From the NCBI GenBank assembly GCA_010672825.2, contig JAAHFU020000005.1:62001-126000 (forward strand): DNA of 64,000 nucleotides. The letters run 5' to 3'. The translations under genes were made by a program, and so were the position numbers. Below, piece by piece: positions 45,301-52,300 of the stretch. Each line of letters opens with the position of its first letter. Positions within the stretch are counted from its first letter, which is position 1. This DNA comes from Leptolyngbya sp. SIO1E4 (GTDB lineage: Bacteria; Cyanobacteriota; Cyanobacteriia; Phormidesmidales; Phormidesmidaceae). Below the pieces are notes generated by a model. That model did no database searches and was not told the DNA's origin. It worked only from the letters and a program-made list of their open reading frames with translations.

Positions 45301-46831
45301 CTGGCTCAAGACGCGGGCCCAAGAAGACGAGGATAAAGATGTTCGGATGGCGGCAGTAGAAGCTTTAGCCAAAGGGTGGAAAACCGACCCCGATACCTTG
45401 CCCTGGCTCAAGACGCGGGCCCAAGAAGACGAGGATAAAGATGTTCGGATGGCGGCAGTAGAAGCTTTAGCCAAAGGGTGGAAAACCGACCCCGATACCT
45501 TGCCCTGGCTCAAGACGCGGGCCCAAGAAGACGAGGATAAAGATGTTCGGATGGCGGCGGTGCAGGAGTTAGCCAAAGGGTGGAAAACCGACCCCGATAC
45601 CTTGCCCATTCTCAAGACGCGGGCCCAAGAAGACGACAATTACGCTGTTCGGAGGGCGGCGGTGCAGGAGTTAGCCAAAGGGTGGAAAACCGACCCCGAT
45701 ACCTTGCCCATTCTCAAGACGCGGGCCCAAGAAGACGAGGATAACTTTGTTCGGAGGGCGGCGGTGCAGGAGTTAGCCAAAGGGTGGAAAACCGACCCCG
45801 ATACCTTGCCCTGGCTCAAGACGCGGGCCCAAGAAGACGACAATTACGCTGTTCGGATGGCGGCGGTGCAGGAGTTAGCCAAAGGGTGGAAAACCGACCC
45901 CGATACCTTGCCCTGGCTCAAGACGCGGGCCCAAGAAGACGAGGATAAAGATGTTCGGGTGGCGGCAGTAGAAGCTTTAGCCAAAGGGTGGAAAACCGAC
46001 CCCGATACCTTGCCCTGGCTCAAGACGCGGGCCCAAGAAGACGAGGATAAAGATGTTCGGATGGCGGCAGTAGAAGCTTTAGCCAAAGGGTGGAAAACCG
46101 ACCCCGATACCTTGCCCTGGCTCAAGACGCGGGCCCAAGAAGACGAGGATAAAGATGTTCGGATGGCGGCGGTGCAGGAGTTAGCCAAAGGGTGGAAAAC
46201 CGACCCCGATACCTTGCCCATTCTCAAGACGTGGGCCCAAGAAGACGACAATTACGCTGTTCGGAGGGCGGCGGTGCAGGAGTTAGCCAAAGGGTGGAAA
46301 ACCGACCCCGATACCTTGCCCATTCTCAAGACGCGGGCCCAAGAAGACGAGGATAACTTTGTTCGGAGGGCGGCGGTGCAGGAGTTAGCCAAAGGGTGGA
46401 AAACCGACCCCGATACCTTGCCCATTCTCAAGACGCGGGCCCAAGAAGACGAGGATAAAGATGTTCGGATGGCGGCAGTAGAAGCTTTAGCCAAAGGGTG
46501 GAAAACCGACCCCGATACCTTGCCCTGGCTCAAGACGCGAGCCCAAGAAGACGACAATAGTGATGTTCGGAGAGTGGCGCTGCAGGAGTTAGCTGATAAC
46601 TGGATAAAAACACCTGGAGTATTAGGTTTCCTGGTTTCCTGCTTTCTGAATGATTCAGCCTTACAACCTGAAGAACTAAAGGGCCTTGAGCGTCTTGAAG
46701 TTTTGAAAAAGTTACTGCAGGAAAACGATGTACCTGAGGTGCAAAAGCTAGAAATTCTGCAAGACCGTGCCCAAAACGACAGTGACGAACAGCTTAGGAA
46801 GTGGGCGGAGAAGCAGATAGAGGAATTATGA
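42362..46831 (+). CDS. NACHT NTPase with a 17-unit HEAT-like repeat array (NLR-like)
   Basis: A 1489-residue STAND/NLR-type protein. Residues 1-280 form an all-helical N-terminal region of no recognised effector family. The NACHT ATPase (about 290-620) has Walker A GDPGSGKST (305-313), Walker B IALFDGIDE (387-395), and downstream GNPLLLTMMAILNRNQELP plus the winged-helix-like part FVHRTFLEFFAAWAFVWEF. A helical linker follows, then from residue 832 to 1409 seventeen 34-residue HEAT/armadillo-like repeats of the form LAKGWKTDPDTLP..LKT, with one degenerate repeat before and after. The C-terminus is charged and helical. NACHT proteins with repeat sensors act as phage-defence or signalling switches in bacteria; that role here is inference. 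Confidence 0.88.
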   Translation: MVLDILAAIGLKETGGYVAKEVLLPLLQGSLEDYTQDFFKGCVTDVVGLASQAPVQKAMGEALKTFVELVEEELKFQGCTGAEIRDFYEVPLRQLMKDADVKATLGRAFEPDCRSIEAEVLTLQWQALDLRTLPDEFDWSQIGKQYVRAVKGILRGSAELRDLLKLHNQEAMRQGIEELVGIPPDFDLRKYQETLREQYGNLKLESLDTTGYAYNDLKLWRMFIPQDVRTCQEFNPKVYEIPKEKLKELQQRGELDAEALEAAQIEAYRKTYVEQPIQTVLEVIGRTAGRGQRSRPVADYAVVLGDPGSGKSTLLQYVALQWAEQPIRDLKELAQRPLPLLIELRKYARDRHDQKCSSMVAYLHQGDIACRLNQQRLHEVLTAGNAIALFDGIDEVFDPKLREVVVTDIHRFTNNYPQVQTVVTSRWLGYKAQTLRDAGFQHYMLQDLTDEQITDFIERWHDQTFLEGADKVRKRGRLHKAIRESKAIRELAGNPLLLTMMAILNRNQELPRDRPELYSQASRVLLHQWDVERNLVEQRLDPVTIDYRDKQAMLRQVAFHMQSGEAGLAGNIISAQDLESILTDYLKSIDVEQPRDVARRMIRQLRERNFILCYLGAENYAFVHRTFLEFFAAWAFVWEFKETQTIQFEELRDQTFGAHWQEESWQEVLRLIAGMIEAKFVGNLITFLLDQKVDKEKFADGNNNLEREGLSNLLLAANCLSEVRNRKELSPIANQLFQALKAEAEDQYPYTLDQGASEALIGVIVGAWREHIDLLPLLKSWINVDPSSYIPESSVAAIAQNWVTSFDTLPWLKTRAQEDEDKDVRMAAVQALAKGWKTDPDTLPILKTRVQEDEDNFVRMVAVQELAKGWKTDPDTLPILKTWVQEDEDNFVRMVAVQELAKGWKTDPDTLPWLKTRAQEDEDNFVRRAAVQELAKGWKTDPDTLPWLKTRAQEDEDNVVRMAAVQELAKGWKTDPDTLPWLKTRAQEDEDKDVRMAAVEALAKGWKTDPDTLPWLKTRAQEDEDKDVRMAAVEALAKGWKTDPDTLPWLKTRAQEDEDKDVRMAAVQELAKGWKTDPDTLPILKTRAQEDDNYAVRRAAVQELAKGWKTDPDTLPILKTRAQEDEDNFVRRAAVQELAKGWKTDPDTLPWLKTRAQEDDNYAVRMAAVQELAKGWKTDPDTLPWLKTRAQEDEDKDVRVAAVEALAKGWKTDPDTLPWLKTRAQEDEDKDVRMAAVEALAKGWKTDPDTLPWLKTRAQEDEDKDVRMAAVQELAKGWKTDPDTLPILKTWAQEDDNYAVRRAAVQELAKGWKTDPDTLPILKTRAQEDEDNFVRRAAVQELAKGWKTDPDTLPILKTRAQEDEDKDVRMAAVEALAKGWKTDPDTLPWLKTRAQEDDNSDVRRVALQELADNWIKTPGVLGFLVSCFLNDSALQPEELKGLERLEVLKKLLQENDVPEVQKLEILQDRAQNDSDEQLRKWAEKQIEEL
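44855..46588 (+). repeat. Tandem array of 17 x 102 bp HEAT-like units
   Basis: Period 102 bp (34 codons), verified by spacing of the GTTAGCCAAAGGGTGG landmark (44854, 44956 and on to 46588). Units are nearly identical at DNA level except at a few codons: W/I at unit position 14, R/W at 18, A/V at 19, the loop at 22-26 (EDEDKD, DDNYA, EDNF, EDNV and DNSD forms), M/R/V at 29, and QE/EA/QA at the end. The antisense strand stays open over long parts of it; those frames are not genes. Confidence 0.97.
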
Positions 46832-46884
46832 GTTACGAGTTACGAGTTATAAAACGTCAGTTAGTGATTGATGAGTGAAGTTTG

Positions 46885-46962
46885 GGCATCAAAAAAAACT
46901 GCCAGCTTTGGAAAGAAAATCCTTCTCACCCAAGCCTAGAGTTTAAGAAAATCAACAATAAA
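46885..46962 (+). pseudogene. Fragment resembling a RelE/ParE-type toxin
   Basis: The frame starting near 46885 reads KKNCQLWKENPSHPSLEFKK, then NAAN-type unrelated sequence. This short block matches, by recall, the KNYxLWKxNPxHPSLxFKK helix-strand of cyanobacterial RelE-superfamily mRNA-interferase toxins. The N-terminal and C-terminal halves (including the RALG-type active-site strand) are missing and no antitoxin is seen. It is a remnant between the NACHT gene and rnpB. Confidence 0.45.
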
Positions 46963-47118
46963 TTAAACATCCTAGAAGCTGCAAAGCTTGGTGCGTATCT
47001 TGCCAGCTTCCTGCTCATCGTAATCCTCACGGCACAGCGAACCAGCACCGTTGTAGCGTGTGTTGAGGAACGAAACCCACAGTTTCAAATGGTTTGCATA
47101 CTAGACTATTGATGAGGA

Positions 47119-47541
47119 AAGAGTCAGCGAGGCGATTACAGGTTGGCCCGTTCAGCCTGAGGAAAGTCCGGGCTCCCGAAAGACCAAACTTGCTGGATAA
47201 CGCCCAGTGCGGGTGACCGTGAGGATAGTGCCACAGAAACATACCGCCGATGTGATTTGTGATTGACGATTTTAGGGGTTGGATTGAATCCAAAATCCAA
47301 AATCCAAAATCCAAAATTTCACAGGTAAGGGTGCAAAGGTGCGGTAAGAGCGCACCAGCAGCATCGAGAGGTGCTGGCTCGGTAAACCCCGGTTGGGAGC
47401 AAGGTCGCAGGGGTTATGGTTGGTCTTTTTCCAGCCCCGCTTTTGGTGTACCGCAAGAGGCGTCTGGTAACAGCCGTCCCAGATAGATAATCGCCCTCCT
47501 GGGTTTCCAGGAGAACAGAACCCGGCTTATGTCTGGCTCTT
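47119..47541 (+). ncRNA. rnpB: RNase P RNA
   Basis: The catalytic RNA of RNase P, which cuts 5' leaders from tRNA precursors. It is recognised from the cyanobacterial conserved blocks: GAGGAAAGTCCGGGCTCC, GGATAACGCCCAGTGCGGGT, GACCGTGAGGATAGTGCCAC, AGAAACATACCGCC, GGTAAGAGCGCACCAGCAGC, and the 3' ACAGAACCCGGCTTATGT. The ends are set by the P1 helix AAGAGTCAG (47119) with CTGGCTCTT (ending 47541), one G-U pair. An extra hairpin loop between the CATACCGCC and GGGTGCGGTAAGAGCG blocks carries a heptamer repeat. The boundaries may be off by a few bases. Confidence 0.95.
47287..47317 (+). repeat. AATCCAA heptamer tandem repeat inside rnpB
   Basis: Four full AATCCAA copies (47287-47314) plus a partial AAT. 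Their place, in the variable P12-type arm of RNase P RNA, is where short tandem heptamer repeats (STRR) are known in some filamentous cyanobacteria. Confidence 0.85.
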
Positions 47542-47553
47542 CCCTTATTTTCA

Positions 47554-47620
47554 ATAGCGTTGTTCTGTTGAGTTTAGGAGATCTCGGTCAAGACGGGGTT
47601 TAGGGTCTGGGGTGTACTTT
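47554..47620 (-). repeat. Truncated dispersed TATAGC repeat
   Basis: Reverse orientation: ATAGCGTTGTTCTGTTGAG at the left, ATCTCGGTCAAGACGGGGTT and AGGGTCTGGGGTGTAC in the core, but the GCATACCGC end is missing. It lies 12 bp after rnpB. Confidence 0.55.
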
Positions 47621-47819
47621 TGCCCTCTGCCTGCCTGCCCAAAACGTGACCTGTAACGTCCCCATGAGATTTTCTGCCCTCTGCCTTCTCCTAAGAAACA
47701 CAATCTAATCGATGCTCAAAACCTGAGATTGTCGCCAGACAAACGACAATTGTGTTTCTTCCATTTCTAACGGGCAGCGTCAGCGCTCGTTAATAGCTGC
47801 CTTCTGCCTTACACAAATC

Positions 47820-48758
47820 TCATCCCTTAAGGCTATCCATCGCATGACGCAGATGCCCTTCATGCTGCTCTAGGCAGCGTTCAGCCTCAGCGATCGCTAA
47901 CTCACCCCAGTGCATGAGCAGCGCCACCTTGACCCGCTGTCCACTGTTATCCAGCAAATCTGCAGCCGCTTCTCGGGTCAGGTCTGTTAGGTCACACAGC
48001 ATGCGAATGGCGCGATCGCGGAGCTTCGTATTCGTCACCGACACATCCACCATGCGATTACCATAGACCTTGCCCAGCTGCACCATCGCCCCGGTGGACA
48101 GAATATTCAGGGCCATTTTGGTCACGGTGCCGGCTTTCAGGCGGGTAGACCCTGCGAGAATTTCCGGGCCAACGAGCAGGCGAATATCCACGTCATAATC
48201 CACAGGCACCTGATCCCCAGGGACACAGGCGATAAAAATAGTGGTGGCTCCGCGCTGCTGGGCAGCTTTGAGCGCCCCATGAACGTAAGGGGTCGTTCCC
48301 CCGGCGGTGATCCCCACCACCACATCGTGTTCATGGATATGACGCCCATGGATGGCGATCGCCCCATCATCGGCAATATCTTCTAGACCTTCAGAACTCC
48401 GCACCAGCGCCCCGGCCCCCCCAGCAATCAGGCCCTGCACCTGTTCTGGTGCGGTGCAAAACGTGGGAGGGCACTCCGCTGCATCTAGCACCCCTAGCCG
48501 ACCGCTGGTTCCAGCCCCGACATAAAACAGTCGGCCCCCATGCCGCATCGCCGTCGCCGTCACCGAGATCGCCTCAGCTAACGCTTCCCGTGCCGCCGCG
48601 ATCGCCGCCAGCGTTTTTTGGTCTTCCTGATTCACCAAATCCACAAAGGCAAGGGGGGGCAGCTGATCAAGACATTGACTAGCAGGATTCACCTGCTCCG
48701 TTAGCAAATGTCCTCGATCCCCTGAATCGCCGGGCAACGACGCAGTCGATGATGTCAT
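47820..48758 (-). CDS. murQ: N-acetylmuramic acid 6-phosphate etherase
   Basis: Cleaves the lactyl ether of MurNAc-6-phosphate in peptidoglycan recycling, giving GlcNAc-6-P and lactate. The 312 residues form a SIS-type fold: GRLFYVGAGTSGRLGVLDAAECPPTF is the sugar-phosphate-binding signature (seen in two parts), and DVVVGITAGGTTPYVHGAL and GSTRLKAGTVTKMALNILST complete it. The Glu in GAGTSGRLGVLDAAE is the acid-base residue in the family. The start ATG 48758 is the first in frame. Downstream of the DUF3110 gene by 15 bp on the same strand. Confidence 0.95.
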   Translation of the reverse strand: MTSSTASLPGDSGDRGHLLTEQVNPASQCLDQLPPLAFVDLVNQEDQKTLAAIAAAREALAEAISVTATAMRHGGRLFYVGAGTSGRLGVLDAAECPPTFCTAPEQVQGLIAGGAGALVRSSEGLEDIADDGAIAIHGRHIHEHDVVVGITAGGTTPYVHGALKAAQQRGATTIFIACVPGDQVPVDYDVDIRLLVGPEILAGSTRLKAGTVTKMALNILSTGAMVQLGKVYGNRMVDVSVTNTKLRDRAIRMLCDLTDLTREAAADLLDNSGQRVKVALLMHWGELAIAEAERCLEQHEGHLRHAMDSLKG

Positions 48759-48773
48759 GGCACTCTCTCCTGA

Positions 48774-49163
48774 TTAAAGCAACCCCTCAAGCCGACGACG
48801 AATATCATCCAGCTCTTCATTCGAAAGCCGCGATTCGTCCGCCGTTGGCGGTTCTTCGCCATCGTAGGTGCCGTCCGCCTTCCAATCGGTTTTATCCACA
48901 TTGTCATCGGGAGGCATCACGAGCGCCCCGGCGGGAATCCGTTTGCAATCAAATCCTGCACCCTGGCAGAACTCTTCAATTTCTTTTTCGTCAAAACCTT
49001 CTACTGTCGGTGTGGGAAAATCCTGTGCTTCGAGCATCAGCCCAAATCGGGTCGCATCATCTTCGCTCTCGAACATGAGAACGGTGTTGCGCCCGCCCGC
49101 TTGCAGCGAATGGATACCTTCGTTGTCGGTACCTGCGTTAAACAACAGCGCGTAGACCTGCAT
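48774..49163 (-). CDS. DUF3110 family protein
   Basis: A 129-residue acidic protein typical of cyanobacteria and plastid-bearing lineages. The DUF3110 part begins MQVYALLFNAGTDNEGIHSL and continues through VLMFESEDDATRFGLMLEAQDFPTP and EEFCQGAGFDCKRI. No function is established. The frame is open from 49214, but the family begins at ATG 49163. Its stop is 15 bp upstream of murQ, so the two are probably co-transcribed. Confidence 0.82.
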   Translation of the reverse strand: MQVYALLFNAGTDNEGIHSLQAGGRNTVLMFESEDDATRFGLMLEAQDFPTPTVEGFDEKEIEEFCQGAGFDCKRIPAGALVMPPDDNVDKTDWKADGTYDGEEPPTADESRLSNEELDDIRRRLEGLL

Positions 49164-49310
49164 TCTCTTACCCGTAACCATCGATTTTAAGTATCTTAAT
49201 TGCAGCCAGGTCATTCAGTGGAGAGTCAGCTTAATTTTGATAGCAATTCGGTGTAACGGGTGCTCCAACTTCCCAATTTTCAGTATGGTCTTTATGGCGG
49301 TGTTGAATTC

Positions 49311-49328
49311 CCCACCCCCAGGGGTGGG
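49311..49328 (+). promoter_or_regulatory. GC hairpin in the tamB leader
   Basis: CCCACCCC (49311-49318) and GGGGTGGG (49321-49328) pair perfectly around CA, 33 bp before the tamB ATG. It may affect mRNA stability or translation. Confidence 0.35.
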
Positions 49329-49361
49329 CCAAGGCTAGAAAATAAAGGTGTGTAGGGATCC

Positions 49362-52300
49362 ATGAGTAACGCGCCACCAGAGGAGCAAGCACCATCCGGA
49401 ACGACGAATAATCGCCGTCGTATTTGGGCTACCACAGGGCTGACGTTAGGGGCGCTTGCGACCCTGGCAGCAGTGGGTGGAGCTTGGTGGGCTTGGGTTT
49501 TCGTCAATGAGCGGCTGTCTCCCTGGGTGTCAGAGCTGCTGACCGAATCCCTTGATCGGCCCGTTTCTTTAGGAGAGGTTGAGCGGGTTTCTCTCACAGG
49601 CATCCAATTCGGCCCCTCGGCCATGCCCCCCACGGAGGCCGACCCCGATACGCTGTATGTCGAGTCTATTCAGGTTCGCTTTAACCCACTACAGCTGCTG
49701 CGCAGGCGAATTAGCCCTCGAATTAACTTAATTGGGGCCCAGGCATACATCGCCCAGGATGAAGATGACCAATGGCTAGACGTCGAGATTGACCTTGAAG
49801 AGGACGAAGATAGAGATCCGTTCATTCAGGTAGATCCGGTGATTGGCATCGAGGACAGTGAAGTCGCCTTGCTGCCTTACCTGGGGGAAGATGAGACCCC
49901 CTTGCCCCTCACCATCGGCAGCATTAATGGCCGGGTTGGCCTGGAAAAGATAGACGTTAATGACCCCCGCAACCCAGACACCCGCTTGGAGGCCCAAGAG
50001 ATTGATCTGGAAATCACGGCATCCCCAGAAAATGCTGGAACCTTGATCGTCAATGGCGTCATCCAAACCTTAGACTATGGCGAAGACACGCCCGCAAGCC
50101 CTCTCGATACGGTAGATGCGAACCTCGCTGTTCAGGCCCAGCAGCTAGACTTGGCCGTCCTTGCACCAGTCATCCTCGCGAGCCTGCCCCAAGATGTGCC
50201 CCTCACGGTCACGACAGGAACCCTCAATGGCAATCTTGAAGCAGACTTAACCCCCCAAGAAGCACCCCAAATTACGGGCACAGCCAGGCTCGATGAGGGG
50301 GCGATCGCCGTCGATGGCCTGCCCAAAACCATCGACGACATTAGTGCTCAAGCCCGTTTTCAGGGCAATCGCGTGGCGTTAGAAAATGTCACTGCCGCCT
50401 ATGCCAACATTTCCGCCAGGGCAGGCGGCCTCATTGATACCCGCAACGGGTATGACCTATCGGGGGAAATTGCCCCCTTTGAGCTGTCAGAACTGGTCGA
50501 AGAACTCGAAATCGATCTGCCCGTTGCAGCAGAGGGAACGTTTAGGGCCGAAGCAACCATGACGGGACCGCTGGCCGACCCTAAAGTGACTGGCCAGCTA
50601 TTGTCGACCGATGTCGTCACCATTGACCGGGTTCAGTTTGCCAACCTGGTCACTGAGCTCATTTATACCCCGGCAGAACTGATTCTCTCGTCCCTAGAAA
50701 TTGAGCCCCTGGATGGGGGCAGCCTAACGGGTTCGGGTACCTACCGTTTCTCGGACCCGGCAGAACTCTCTTTACAGCTTGAAGGGCGCGATCTCCCTGC
50801 TGACGCCATTGGGCGGGCCTACGGGCTGCCCGACAATATCACCCTGGGGGCCGTCGCCCTAGACGCTGACGTATCTGGCCCCTTAGATGATTTAAGTGGG
50901 CTGATTAGTTGGCAAGCTCCAGGCGGCACGATTCCGAGTCGCGGCACGGCGGAAGTCGTCGCCAGCACTGTCCGCATCCGCGAGGCCATTGCTGAGGTGG
51001 CTGGCGGCACCGTTTCAGGGACCGGCACCCTGGCCCAGGGAGACTGGGATGTGAATCTCATTGCACAAGGCATCCAGCTAGGGGTCTTTGACCAGTCTTT
51101 ACAGGGGGGGATCGCGAGCGGCAATGTGCAGCTGGCGGGTAGTTTAGACGACCTGAGCCTGCGCGGCATTCGGGGTAACGGCGATATCACCACGTCCCTG
51201 CGGGGAGGAACCTTCAATAGCCAAATTGCCCTGGCCGACGGTAACTGGGATGCAGATGTTCAAACGCGCAACTTCCCCGTGGGTCAGTTTCTACCCGGGG
51301 TGCCCATCACGGGGGTGACTGCTGATGCTCGTCTTTCAGGCAACATCGATAACCTGACCCTGGCGGCCATTCGTGGGGAGGGTACCGTATCCGCGGCGAT
51401 CGCAGGGGGAACCGTCACCAGCGATATCCAGCTGGAGAATGGCTTTTGGCAGGCCAGTGGCGAAGGCAGCAGCCTGCAGCTGGCTCAACTGGTTCCCGAG
51501 TTACAGGGCACGGGGGGCGGCACCTTTCAGCTGGCCGGGAGCCTTGATAACCTGACGCCTGCAGGCATTCGCGGTCGAGCCAATCTGGTGCTCTCCGATG
51601 GCTTAGCCACGGCAGCCAGCCTGTCGCCCCAGCTAGCGCGATCGCGATCGCCCCTTACGGCCAGCCTGGAGTGGGATGGGCAGCAGATTCAAGTCGATAG
51701 CCTGGAAACTGCTGGGCTGTTCGCCAGTGGCACCATTACGCCTCGACTCTCCGGCCCCGGTGCGCCCAGTATTGCCGCCGTCGATTTAGCCCTCTCGGCG
51801 AGAGATTATGCCCTGTCGGCCCTGCCGGTTGCCTTCCCCCCGGCACTGGCCCTGACTGGACAAGCCACATTTGATGGCCGTCTCACCGGCACCCCGGATG
51901 ACCTCAACCTGGTGGGGAGTCTGCAGCTAGCGAACCTGGCCCTGAACGACCTGATTTTTGATCCACTTCTGGCTGGGGATGTGCAATTTTCCAGCCAGGA
52001 GGGGTTAGCGGTTTCCTTACTGGGGCAGCAAGATGAAATCAGCGTTAACTATGACCTCCCCTCTCGACAGGTAAACTTCCGGGTGCAGGCTTCAGATGCG
52101 ATCGCCACGGGAGAAACCGAAGGCGATTTACTGCAGACCCAGCTATACAATTTCCCGATCTCTGCCCTGAATATTCCACCGGCTGATTCATCCCCCTATG
52201 GCGCTCTGCGTGGGGAGGTCACCTTCGCCACTGCCGCCATTAATTTGAGAGATTTCACCACCGTCGGACAGCTAGATGTCAGAGATCTGGGCTGGGGCTA

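Noticed and set aside
44725-46557. Four long antisense open frames (304, 67, 135 and 101 residues) across the HEAT array, all beginning MSSSWA
   Set aside because: They are the reverse frame of the 102 bp coding repeats and are interrupted exactly where the DDNYA unit creates TAA. No family features, and the plus frame has intact NACHT motifs.
44855-46588. CRISPR array considered because of the regular 102 bp period
   Set aside because: There are no unique spacers; units are coding, in frame, and 102 bp fully repeated.
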